Source of the DNA: Paeniglutamicibacter psychrophenolicus
GTDB taxonomy: Bacteria; Actinomycetota; Actinomycetes; Actinomycetales; Micrococcaceae
DNA length: 64,000 nt
Direction of reading: 5' to 3'
Assembly (NCBI RefSeq): GCF_030812255.1
Contig: NZ_JAUSSH010000001.1
Location: 1 to 64,000 of the forward strand
Shown: piece after piece, positions 8,702-16,864 of the stretch
Layout: every line of letters starts with the position of its first letter
How positions within the stretch are numbered: position 1 is the first letter of the stretch
Notes under the pieces: generated by a model
What the model was told of the DNA's origin: nothing
What the model saw: only the letters and a program-made list of their open reading frames with translations
Database searches by the model: none
Made by a program: the position numbers and the translations under genes

Positions 8702-10456
8702 CTAGGCGGTGCGCGGGCGCAGCCAGAGGGCCGCGTCCGGGTTCAGCACCAGGGATCCGGTGCCTGCCGGTGCCACCCCGAGCGCCGTGGCCGAGCTGGC
8801 CAGCAGCACCTCACCGGCGGGCACGTCCACGGGGGTCGGGCCCAGGTTCAGCAGCACCAGCACCCCGGAGTTCCCGAAGCCCAGCAGCTGCCCGCCAGCG
8901 GTGTCTTCAAGCCAGTTTAGGTTGCCCAGCCCCAGGTCGTGGGTTCGGCGCAGCGCAAGCGCCTTGCGGTAGAGGTTCAGCGTGGAATCCGGGTCGGACT
9001 CCTGGGCCTGCCGGGTCAGCGATTCCCAGCCCCCGGGCTGGGGGAGCCACCCGGTGTCGGCATCGCTGAAACCCAGTGAACGGGTCGAATCGTTCCAGGG
9101 CAGCGGGACCCGGCAGCCGTCGCGGCCCAGGCGCTCGCCGTCGGTACGCGCGTAGGTGGGGTCCTGGCGGTATTCGTGGGGGAGTTCGGTGTGGTCGCCC
9201 AGCCCCAGTTCCTCGCCCTGGTAGAGGTAGGCGCCTCCGGGCAGTCCCAGCATGAACAGCGTCGCTGCACGCGCCCGCGCCAGTCCGAGCACCGGATCGG
9301 GCTGCGCGTCCTCCGGGCCCAGGCCGTCGCCCGGGCGCAATGCCGGGGTGGGCGCGCCGAGCCGGGTCGCGTGGCGGGGCACGTCGTGGTTGGACAGCAC
9401 CCAGGTGCTCGGCGCCCCGACCGCGTCAAAGGCCTTCAGTGACCGGGTGATGATGGCCTTGAGTGCCGCGGCGTCCCAGTCGGTGTGCAGGAAGGGGAAA
9501 TTGAAGGACTGGTGCATCTCGTCCGGGCGCACCCAGTCGGCCATGGCCTCGATCGGATGGACGTTGGCCTCGGCGCACAGCACGCGCTCGTCGGGGTACT
9601 CCTCGCAGATCGCCCGCCAGCGGCGGAAGACCTCGTGCACGGCGGGCTGGCCGAACATCGGGGCGTCGGCGAACGGGTAGCCGGGGGTGTCGGCGCCGTC
9701 GGCCCGTCCGTGCCAGTCGGGCAGCCCGGAGGCCTTGACCAGGGCGTGGGCGACGTCCACGCGGAATCCGCCGGCTCCGCGGTCCAGCCAGAAGCGCAGG
9801 ACCGAGGCGAATTCGTCGCCCACCGCCGGGTTGTCCCAGTTGAAGTCGGGCTGGGAGGAGTCAAAGAGGTGCAGGTAGTACTGCCCTCCGGTGCCGTCGG
9901 GTTCGGGGACGCGGGTCCAGGCGGAGCCGCCGAAGTGGGACTGCCAGTTGTTGGGAGGCAACTGGCCACCGTCCCCGAGCCCGTCGCGGAAGATGAACAT
10001 GTCCCGGGCCGCCGAGCCGGCGGGGGACGCGAGCGCCTCGCGGAACAGGGCATGTTGGTCCGAGCAGTGGTTGGGCACGATGTCGACCAGGATCTTGACC
10101 TCGAGCCGGTTGGCCTCGGCGATGAGCTCGTCGAAGTCCTCCAGCGTCCCGAAGAGCGGGTCGACGGCGCGGTAGTCGGAGACGTCGTAGCCGGCGTCCT
10201 TTTGCGGGGAGGCAAAGAACGGGGAGAGCCAGATGGCGTCCACGCCCAGTGATGCGATGTGGTGCAGCTCGGTGGTGATGCCGCGCAGGTCGCCGATCCC
10301 GTTGCCCGTGGTGTCGCGGAAGGAACGCGGGTAGATCTGGTAAATGACCGAGCGGCGCCACCACTGGGTGCTGCCCGAAGGCGCGTGGGTGGCCTCCTCG
10401 AACCGGGCCGGGGCGGCGGGCTGGGGGATCGCGGGGAGCTCTTCGGTCTGTGACAT
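8702..10456 (-). CDS. GH13 alpha-glucosidase (oligo-1,6-glucosidase group), copy 2
   Basis: Starting at ATG 10456 the product is 584 aa, exactly the length of copy 1, and alignable by eye along its whole length. VPNH is at 127-130, nucleophile Asp234 in GGFRVDVAHA, acid/base Glu296 in VLCAEANV and Asp358 in LSNHD. It should cleave maltose or maltodextrins in the cytosol after import by MalEFG. The longer frame beginning at 10543 would run through the promoter and operator, so it is not used. The -10 element TATGAT ends only about seven bases before this ATG, suggesting a leaderless or near-leaderless mRNA. It is first of three minus-strand genes. Confidence 0.93.
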   Translation of the reverse strand: MSQTEELPAIPQPAAPARFEEATHAPSGSTQWWRRSVIYQIYPRSFRDTTGNGIGDLRGITTELHHIASLGVDAIWLSPFFASPQKDAGYDVSDYRAVDPLFGTLEDFDELIAEANRLEVKILVDIVPNHCSDQHALFREALASPAGSAARDMFIFRDGLGDGGQLPPNNWQSHFGGSAWTRVPEPDGTGGQYYLHLFDSSQPDFNWDNPAVGDEFASVLRFWLDRGAGGFRVDVAHALVKASGLPDWHGRADGADTPGYPFADAPMFGQPAVHEVFRRWRAICEEYPDERVLCAEANVHPIEAMADWVRPDEMHQSFNFPFLHTDWDAAALKAIITRSLKAFDAVGAPSTWVLSNHDVPRHATRLGAPTPALRPGDGLGPEDAQPDPVLGLARARAATLFMLGLPGGAYLYQGEELGLGDHTELPHEYRQDPTYARTDGERLGRDGCRVPLPWNDSTRSLGFSDADTGWLPQPGGWESLTRQAQESDPDSTLNLYRKALALRRTHDLGLGNLNWLEDTAGGQLLGFGNSGVLVLLNLGPTPVDVPAGEVLLASSATALGVAPAGTGSLVLNPDAALWLRPRTA

Positions 10457-10463
10457 GCGCCCC

Positions 10464-10469
10464 ATCATA
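10464..10469 (-). promoter_or_regulatory. -10 element (TATGAT) of the glucosidase-regulator operon
   Basis: On the minus strand the sequence reads TTCCAC, 18 bases, TATGAT, and the ATG at 10456 follows seven bases later. Transcription would begin at or beside the start codon. The operator at 10489-10502 covers the -35 side, which fits repression. Confidence 0.55.
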
Positions 10470-10488
10470 ACGGTCAAAGCACCAAAAG

Positions 10489-10502
10489 TGGAAGCGTTTC
10501 CA
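10489..10502. promoter_or_regulatory. LacI-type operator 1 (mal control region)
   Basis: TGGAAGCGTTTCCA is a 14-bp palindrome with a central CG and one imperfect pair, the standard form of LacI-family sites. It overlaps the -35 region of the minus-strand glucosidase promoter. The near-identical site at 10657 lies 168 bp away, allowing loop formation. Confidence 0.82.
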
Positions 10503-10656
10503 TTCGATCCTGGGAAAGTGGGAGAAGGTCCGGTCGTTGCCAAATAGTTACCAATTGCCTCCGTGAAGCCGATATTGCCAGTGAATCAGCGGATTTTCGG
10601 ACGCCAGCGACGGCCGGGCGAGCGAGCGTCCTGTCTTGTGACCTAGACGACATGAG

Positions 10657-10670
10657 TGGAAGCGTTTACA
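10657..10670. promoter_or_regulatory. LacI-type operator 2 (malE promoter)
   Basis: TGGAAGCGTTTACA repeats operator 1 with one difference (A for C in the right arm). It lies 66 bases before the malE start codon, where it should block transcription of malEFG. Confidence 0.82.
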
Positions 10671-10735
10671 CTAAATCTCACGCCACCGGCGCCGAACGAT
10701 CCACCGGGCGCCCAACACTCGAAAGAGGAACCATC

Positions 10736-12052
10736 ATGACGGGAATCACGACCCCCGGTGCACGCCTGACGCGCCGCACCTTCACCCTGGGCGCCGTCGG
10801 GGCACTTTCCGCCCTTGCGCTCACCGCCTGCGGAGGCTCCGGCACCCCGGCAGCCAGCTCGAGCCCGGCGGCCACCGCCGCCGCGACCAGCGCCCCGGCC
10901 ACCGGCACCAGCCTGACCATGTGGGTCGATGCCGAGCGCTCGCCGGCACTGAAGAACATCGTTGCCAAGTTCAAGGCCGAGAAGGGCATCGACGTCAAGC
11001 TCGTGGTCAAGGACTTCGCCGCGGTGCGCGACGACTTCATCACCCAGGCACCCACCGGCAAGGGCCCGGACGTGCTGGTCGGCCCGCATGACTGGCTGGG
11101 CAAGCTCGTGCAGAACGGCGTCGTGGCCCCGGTGCAGCTCGGCGACAAGGCCAAGGACTTCGCCGAGAGCTCCATCAAGGCAGTGACCTACGACGGCCAG
11201 ACCTATGCGGTTCCGTACGCCATCGAGAACGTTGCCCTGATCCGCAACACCAAGCTCGCCCCCGAGGCCAAGACCACGCTGGACGAGGTCCTTGCCGAGG
11301 GCAAGAAGGTCGTGGCCGCCGGGGACGCCAAGTTCCCCTTCCTGGTCGGGCTCGATCCCAAGCAAGCGGACCCGTACCACCTCTACCCGCTGCAGACCTC
11401 CATGGGGGCACCGGTCTTCGCGCAAAACGCCGACGGCAGCTACGACGCCAGCCAACTGACCCTGGGCAACGAGGGCGGCAAGAAGTTCGCACAGCTGCTC
11501 ACCGACCTGGGCGACAAGGGCTCCAAGGTCCTGAACTCCAACATCACCGGCGACATCGCCAAGGAGAAGTTCCTGGCCGGGGAATCCCCGTACTTCCTCA
11601 CCGGCCCGTGGAACGTCCCGGACATCGCCGCCAAGGGCATCAAGTTCGCCGTCGACCCGCTGCCCACCGCCGGGGACAAGCCCGCCCAGCCCTTCATCGG
11701 CGTGAACGGATTCTTCATCTCCGCCAAGTCCACCAACGCCCTGGCCGCCAACGAATTCGTGGTCAACTACCTCAGCCAGCCCGAGGCCCAGGACGAATTG
11801 TTCAAGGTCGGCGGACGCCCGCCGGCGCTGACCGCCTCCTTCGAGAAGGCCGCCAGCGACCCGGTTGTCAAGGCCTTCGGCGAGATCGGCGCCAACGGCG
11901 TCCCGATGCCGGCGGTTCCGGCCATGGACGCCGTCTGGGCCGACTGGGGCGGCACCGAGCTGAACCTCATCAAGGGCAAGGAAGCCGACCCGGCGGCAGC
12001 CTGGACGAAGATGGCAGCCAACATCGAAAAGAAGATCGCCGGCAGCAAGTAG
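10736..12052 (+). CDS. malE: Maltose/maltodextrin ABC transporter substrate-binding lipoprotein
   Basis: The 438-aa product is a MalE-type (cluster D) binding protein. Residues 11-32 combine a twin-arginine motif (LTRRTFTLGA) with a lipobox ending in LTAC (Cys32), so export may be through Tat with lipid anchoring. The mature protein has features of maltodextrin binders: VLVGPHDWLGKLVQNGVVAPV, GQTYAVPYAIENVALIRN, FLTGPWNVPDIAAKGIKFAV. ATG 10736 was chosen because GAAAGAGGA lies just upstream; the frame is open back to 10652 but that would run through operator 2. It begins a malE-malF-malG-amylase operon with a very strong stem-loop after it. Confidence 0.92.
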   Translation: MTGITTPGARLTRRTFTLGAVGALSALALTACGGSGTPAASSSPAATAAATSAPATGTSLTMWVDAERSPALKNIVAKFKAEKGIDVKLVVKDFAAVRDDFITQAPTGKGPDVLVGPHDWLGKLVQNGVVAPVQLGDKAKDFAESSIKAVTYDGQTYAVPYAIENVALIRNTKLAPEAKTTLDEVLAEGKKVVAAGDAKFPFLVGLDPKQADPYHLYPLQTSMGAPVFAQNADGSYDASQLTLGNEGGKKFAQLLTDLGDKGSKVLNSNITGDIAKEKFLAGESPYFLTGPWNVPDIAAKGIKFAVDPLPTAGDKPAQPFIGVNGFFISAKSTNALAANEFVVNYLSQPEAQDELFKVGGRPPALTASFEKAASDPVVKAFGEIGANGVPMPAVPAMDAVWADWGGTELNLIKGKEADPAAAWTKMAANIEKKIAGSK

Positions 12053-12069
12053 CCGCACGCAACACCATT

Positions 12070-12122
12070 GGTCCCCCGGGGCCCGGTGCGCGGCAGCCGC
12101 GCACCGGGCCCCTTGGGGGACC
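12070..12122 (+). terminator. Very stable stem-loop between malE and malF
   Basis: A 16-bp perfect stem (12078-12093 with 12097-12112, loop CAG) is extended by an outer 8-bp helix (GGTCCCCC / GGGGGACC) with a 2-base bulge. No T tract follows. In mal operons such structures partly stop transcription and protect the malE mRNA 3' end, giving more binding protein than permease; that role is inferred here. Confidence 0.7.
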
Positions 12123-12175
12123 CCCACACCATCGCCGCCCGAGCGGTTGAGCGCACCAGGAAAGATAGCCGGACC

Positions 12176-13792
12176 ATGGTAGAAATCGAAGAAAAGCCCG
12201 AGGTGTCCACGGCGCGGCCGGGCGGGCGGAAACCGTCGAAGAACGGCCGCGGACCCGATTCCCTCGGCGGCATCCTCGCCAAGATCATCCTGCTGGGCAT
12301 CACCGACGCCGTGGCGGCCTTCGTGCTCTTCCAGCTGGCGCTTTCCGCCGAATGGCTGGTCTTCGGCATCTCCTTGCTCACCACCCTGGCCATCAACTGG
12401 ATCTACCTGCGCCGAGGCGGCCTTCCGGCCAAGTACCTGGCCCCCGGGGTCATCTTCCTGATGGTCTTCCAGGTCTTCGTGATGATCTTCTCCACCTACA
12501 TCGCTTTCACCAACTACGGCGACGGGCACAACTCCTCCAAGGAAGACGCGATCGCCTCGATCCAGCTCTCGGCCTCCGAACGCGTCCCGGACTCCCCGCA
12601 GTTCCCCACCTCCGTGCTGGAAAAGAACGGCAGCTACTTCCTGCTGGTCACCACCCCGGAAGGCGAGGCGAAACTCGGCGGCGCAGAGGAGCCGCTGCAC
12701 ACCGTCACCCCCTCCACCACGGGCCCCACCGGGGCGGCCACCGGGGTGGAAGGCTACGGTACCCTGGACTTCGCCACGCTGCTGCAGCACCAGGCGGAGA
12801 TCACCTCGCTGAGCGTGCCGATCAGCGCCAACCCCGAGGACGGATCGCTGAAGACCGCGGACGGCTCGACCTCCTACGTCTACACGCCCAAGCTCAAGTA
12901 CGACGCGAACGCCGACACCTTCACCGACACGGCCACCGGCACCGTCTACTCCGATGACGGGCGCGGCTCCTTCGTTGCCTCCGACGGCACCCGCCTGAAC
13001 ACCGGGTGGAAGGTCAACGTGGGGCTGGAAAACTTCGAGCGCGCGTTCACCGACCCCAACCTGCAGGGCCCGCTGCTGAAGGTCATCGCCTGGACCTTCG
13101 GGTTCGCGATACTCTCGGTGGCCACCACCTTCGCCCTCGGGCTCTTCCTGGCCATCACCTTCAACAAGGCGGACTTGAAGGGCAAGAAGTTCTACCGGAT
13201 CCTGATGATACTTCCCTACGCCTTCCCCGCCTTCCTCTCCGGACTGGTGTGGTCCGGCCTGCTGAACCCCGAATTCGGGTTCATCAACAACGCACTGCTG
13301 GGAGGGGCCCAGATACCCTGGCTCACCGATCCGGTGCTCTCCAAGGTCTCGGTGCTCATGGTGAACCTGTGGCTGGGCTACCCGTACATGTTCCTGGTGT
13401 GCACCGGGGCCCTGCAGTCACTGCCCGAGGACGTCGACGAGGCGGCCCGCATGGACGGGGCCGGGGCATGGAAGATCTTCACCGCCATCAAGCTGCCGTT
13501 GCTGCTGGTGTCCCTGGCGCCCCTGTTGATTGCCTCCTTCGCCTTCAACTTCAACAACTTCAACGTCATCTTCATGCTCACCGGCGGCGGCCCGCGCTTT
13601 GACGGCACGACCTTCGACATCGGTTCCACCGACATCCTGATCACCATGGTCTACAAGATCGCCTTCGGCACCGGAACGGGCCGCGACTACGGACTGGCCA
13701 GCGCCCTGGCGATCCTGATCTTCATCATCGTCGCCGCAGTGTCGGCACTGAGCTTCAAGAAGACCAAGGCCCTGGAGGACTTGAACCAATGA
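12176..13792 (+). CDS. malF: Maltodextrin ABC transporter permease MalF
   Basis: The 538-aa product is a MalF-type permease with an unusually long front: a charged cytosolic leader (residues 1-38), three hydrophobic segments and a large extracytoplasmic domain (about residues 125-280) comparable to the P2 loop of enterobacterial MalF. The rest is a standard six-helix MetI-like domain with the ATPase-contact motif EAARMDGAGAWKIFTAIKLP. It forms the channel with MalG. ATG 12176 was chosen for CAGGAAAG upstream; the frame is open from 12068, but that would include the intercistronic hairpin. The gene ends in a 4-base ATGA overlap with malG. Confidence 0.92.
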   Translation: MVEIEEKPEVSTARPGGRKPSKNGRGPDSLGGILAKIILLGITDAVAAFVLFQLALSAEWLVFGISLLTTLAINWIYLRRGGLPAKYLAPGVIFLMVFQVFVMIFSTYIAFTNYGDGHNSSKEDAIASIQLSASERVPDSPQFPTSVLEKNGSYFLLVTTPEGEAKLGGAEEPLHTVTPSTTGPTGAATGVEGYGTLDFATLLQHQAEITSLSVPISANPEDGSLKTADGSTSYVYTPKLKYDANADTFTDTATGTVYSDDGRGSFVASDGTRLNTGWKVNVGLENFERAFTDPNLQGPLLKVIAWTFGFAILSVATTFALGLFLAITFNKADLKGKKFYRILMILPYAFPAFLSGLVWSGLLNPEFGFINNALLGGAQIPWLTDPVLSKVSVLMVNLWLGYPYMFLVCTGALQSLPEDVDEAARMDGAGAWKIFTAIKLPLLLVSLAPLLIASFAFNFNNFNVIFMLTGGGPRFDGTTFDIGSTDILITMVYKIAFGTGTGRDYGLASALAILIFIIVAAVSALSFKKTKALEDLNQ

Positions 13793-14697
13793 GCACCCTG
13801 ACAACCAAGGCAACCGCAACAACGGTGCCGGCCAACAAAGCCTCCTTCGGCCAATGGTTCAAGGCCAAGGGCTGGCGCCACCTGGTCGCCATTGCCGCCA
13901 CCGTCTTCTCCGTCTTCCCGCTGCTCTACGTGCTCTCGGCGGCGCTGAACCCCACCGGCACCATGGCCGGGGCCAGCAGCCTGTTCACCGAGTTCGGCAC
14001 CGGGAACTTCGAGGAGCTCTTCGCCAACCAGGAACGGCCCTTTGGCCGCTGGTTCGTCAACACCCTGGTCATCGGGACCGTCACCTCCGCCGCCACGGTG
14101 TTCCTGGGTGCCATGGCCGCCTACGCGTTTTCCCGCATGCGCTTCACCGGCCGCCGCGTCGGGTTGCTGACCCTGTTGCTGCTGCAGATGTTTCCGCAAC
14201 TGCTCACCGTGGTGGCGATCTTCCTGCTGCTGAACTTCATCGGCGACATCATTCCGGCCCTTGGTCTGGGCTCGCAGCTCGGGCTGATCATGGTGTACCT
14301 CGGCGGGGCACTGGGCGTGAACACCTACCTGATGTACGGGTTCTTCAACACGGTGCCGACCTCGCTGGACGAATCCGCGCGCATCGACGGGGCCAGCCAC
14401 GTGCAGGTGTTCTTCAAGATCATCATGCCGCTGGTCACCCCGATCCTCGCGGTCGTGGGACTGCTGGCCTTCATTGGGATCTCCTCCGAGTTCGTGATCG
14501 CCTCCGTGGTGCTCACCGACCCCGATTCTCAGACCCTGGCCGTGGGACTGTATTCCTACGTCGCCCAGCAGCGCAGTGAGAACTGGGGCGTCTTTGCCGC
14601 CGGCGCGGTGCTTGCAGCGATCCCGGTGATGACACTCTTCCTGTTCCTGCAGCGCTACATCACCTCCGGCCTGACCGCCGGCGGCGTGAAGGGCTAA
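13789..14697 (+). CDS. malG: Maltodextrin ABC transporter permease MalG
   Basis: The 302-aa product is the second permease subunit. It has six hydrophobic segments, the EAA motif ESARIDGASHVQVFFKIIMP and the C-terminal ending ITSGLTAGGVKG characteristic of MalG, whose tail reaches into the MalK dimer. It starts within the malF stop codon. The ATPase partner is most likely the MsiK-type protein encoded at 18329-19453, since no malK lies in the operon itself. Confidence 0.93.
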   Translation: MSTLTTKATATTVPANKASFGQWFKAKGWRHLVAIAATVFSVFPLLYVLSAALNPTGTMAGASSLFTEFGTGNFEELFANQERPFGRWFVNTLVIGTVTSAATVFLGAMAAYAFSRMRFTGRRVGLLTLLLLQMFPQLLTVVAIFLLLNFIGDIIPALGLGSQLGLIMVYLGGALGVNTYLMYGFFNTVPTSLDESARIDGASHVQVFFKIIMPLVTPILAVVGLLAFIGISSEFVIASVVLTDPDSQTLAVGLYSYVAQQRSENWGVFAAGAVLAAIPVMTLFLFLQRYITSGLTAGGVKG

Positions 14698-14703
14698 CGC
14701 ACC

Positions 14704-16611
14704 ATGCACGGCGACCGGATGCACGGGATCGATGCAGACCTGGCCCTGCAGCCGCACCACGACGGATCACCGGCCTACGTGTTGGGTCCCGCAGCACCTC
14801 GCCTGGGCGGGGTGCCGCGGGTGCGGCTCCGGGTTCCCGCGGGTGCCGGGGCGCCGGCGGCCGTGTGGCTGCGCAGCCTGCGCGACGGCGAACCGCACCT
14901 GGAACCGGCCAGCGAGGCCGGCGGCGATGGCACCCACTGCTTCTTCGAGGCCCCGCTGCCGCTGGTGAACCCGGTGCAGCGCTACCGCTGGTACCTCCAA
15001 TACACGAACGCTGCGGGGGAGGCGGGTTACCGATGGTTCAACGCAGCCGGGCTGCACCGGCGCGATGTCCCCGATGCCTTTGACTTCCGGATCCACACCG
15101 GATCCCCGACCCCGGACTGGATCAAGTCATCGGTCATGTACCAGGTGTTCCCCGACAGGTTCGCGAACTCGGGCGCCGTCAAGCCCCGGGCCGGATGGAT
15201 GGTGTCCTGCGACTGGGACACCGCGGTCCAGGGCACCGGGGAAGAGGCCAGCCGCCAGTTCTACGGCGGGGACCTTCCCGGCATCCAGGCGCACCTTGGG
15301 CACCTGGTGGACCTGGGCGCCACCATCCTCTACCTGACACCCATCTTCCCGGCAGCCTCCAACCACCGCTACGACGCCTCCTCGTTCGACGAGGTCGATC
15401 CGCTGCTCGGCGGGGACGCTGCGCTGGTCTCCCTGGTCGCGGCGGCCCATGCCCGCGGCCTGCGCGTGGTCGGGGACCTGACCACCAACCACACCGGGGC
15501 GGGGCACCACTGGTTCGTTGACGCGTACCGGAACCCCGGGGCGTCCACGGGGCAGTACTACTACTTCAACGCGGAGCACACCGAGTACGAGGCCTGGCTG
15601 GGCGTGCCCTCGCTGCCGAAGCTGAACTGGAATTCCGCGGCCCTGCGCGAGCGCTTCATCCTGGCCGAAGACTCGGTGGCCGTGCGCTGGCTGAAGGCCC
15701 CGTTCAACCTTGATGGTTGGCGCATCGACGTGGGCAACATGACCGGGCGGCGCGGGAGCGATGACCTGAACCACGAGGTCGCCCGGATGCTGCGCCAACG
15801 CATCGAGGAAGTGAAGCCCGGGGCCATGCTGCTGGCCGAATCGACCTCCGACGCCGCCCCCGACGTGCCCGGCGACGGCTGGCAGGGCGTGGTGAGCTAC
15901 AGCAATTTCACCCGCCCGTTGTGGCAATGGCTGGCCAAGGAGGAAGCGCCGGAACAAAACGGATGGTTCTTCGGGCTGCCGCAGCCGGGACCGGCGCGCA
16001 TCGACGCGGCCGACTTCGTGGCGACCCATCGGGAAATGTCTGCCGGCTTCAGTTGGGAGGTGCGGCTTGCCAACGCCAACGCCCTGGACACCCACGACAC
16101 GGCTCGGGCCGCCAGCCACATGATCGCCGGCGGGCAGCAGATCGCCGCGTGCGTGCAATTCGCCTTCCCGGGGATCCCGCTGGTCTTTGCCGGGGACGAG
16201 TTCGGGCTTCACGGGTTCAACGGTGAGGATTCGCGCACCCCGATGCCCTGGGACGCACCCGAAAAGTGGGGCAAGGACCTGCGTCCGCTCTACGCCGATC
16301 TGGCCGCCCTGCGCGCCGGCCACCGCGCGCTGATTGACGGTTCGTTGCGTTGGATTGCCGCGGAAGGGAACCTGCTGGTCTGGGTTCGTGAACACTCCAC
16401 CGGCTCGGTGCTCTGCGTGGGGGCCCGCGGTGCGGTCGCGGAAACCAACCTGGGCAACGCGGTCCAACTGGCCGGTGAACCGGGAAGCGCACTGCTGGCG
16501 CTCGGCAACGCCGTGGACGTGACAGTGGATGAAACCGGGGAGGTCATCGTCAAGGCCAGCGGTCCAGGGGTTTCATTTCACCTGGCCAAGGAAGCGGATG
16601 CATGGAGCTAA
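14704..16611 (+). CDS. GH13 neopullulanase/cyclomaltodextrinase-type alpha-amylase
   Basis: The 635-aa enzyme has an N-terminal beta-sandwich of about 130 residues like the domain of neopullulanases, followed by a GH13 barrel: DLTTNHTG (258-265), nucleophile Asp342 in LDGWRIDVGNMTGR, acid/base Glu379 in MLLAES and Asp465 in NALDTHDTAR. It lacks a signal peptide and so should act in the cytosol on imported maltodextrins, cyclodextrins or pullulan fragments, feeding the two alpha-glucosidases. It starts six bases after malG and ends the operon. A second in-frame ATG at 14719 is possible. Confidence 0.9.
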   Translation: MHGDRMHGIDADLALQPHHDGSPAYVLGPAAPRLGGVPRVRLRVPAGAGAPAAVWLRSLRDGEPHLEPASEAGGDGTHCFFEAPLPLVNPVQRYRWYLQYTNAAGEAGYRWFNAAGLHRRDVPDAFDFRIHTGSPTPDWIKSSVMYQVFPDRFANSGAVKPRAGWMVSCDWDTAVQGTGEEASRQFYGGDLPGIQAHLGHLVDLGATILYLTPIFPAASNHRYDASSFDEVDPLLGGDAALVSLVAAAHARGLRVVGDLTTNHTGAGHHWFVDAYRNPGASTGQYYYFNAEHTEYEAWLGVPSLPKLNWNSAALRERFILAEDSVAVRWLKAPFNLDGWRIDVGNMTGRRGSDDLNHEVARMLRQRIEEVKPGAMLLAESTSDAAPDVPGDGWQGVVSYSNFTRPLWQWLAKEEAPEQNGWFFGLPQPGPARIDAADFVATHREMSAGFSWEVRLANANALDTHDTARAASHMIAGGQQIAACVQFAFPGIPLVFAGDEFGLHGFNGEDSRTPMPWDAPEKWGKDLRPLYADLAALRAGHRALIDGSLRWIAAEGNLLVWVREHSTGSVLCVGARGAVAETNLGNAVQLAGEPGSALLALGNAVDVTVDETGEVIVKASGPGVSFHLAKEADAWS

Positions 16612-16817
16612 CGGGTGGACGCCGAATCCCGGAAGCGAACCAAGCCACGCTCGGTCGTTGGGCTTCCCGCGGCGAACACCAGGATCGCGACGAAGATCGG
16701 CAGGAATCCACTGAATCCGTCATTATCCGGAAGCCGGGGATGCAACAGAGCAAAGACCGCCACCGGATAGGCGGGCAGAATTATGTTGACAAAGCATCTG
16801 GTGGGAATATCACCCAT
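16608..16817 (-). CDS. Possible small membrane protein (69 aa)
   Basis: The frame from ATG 16817 encodes 69 residues with two short hydrophobic stretches (FVNIILPAYPVAVFALL and GFLPIFVAILVFAAG) separated by a polar linker, then a charged tail. The composition looks protein-like and it fills an otherwise empty 250-base gap, convergent with the amylase gene. The ribosome binding site is weak (GGA about 13 bases upstream) and I recognise no family. It could be spurious. Confidence 0.3.
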   Translation of the reverse strand: MGDIPTRCFVNIILPAYPVAVFALLHPRLPDNDGFSGFLPIFVAILVFAAGSPTTERGLVRFRDSASTR

Positions 16818-16864
16818 ATCTTGATTGTCCGGTCGCCGGAAACCAGCCCAACGATTCAGGCCGG

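Noticed and set aside
10643-12790. Open frame of 715 codons on the minus strand
   Set aside because: Antisense of malE and malF; it also crosses the operator and the intercistronic hairpin.
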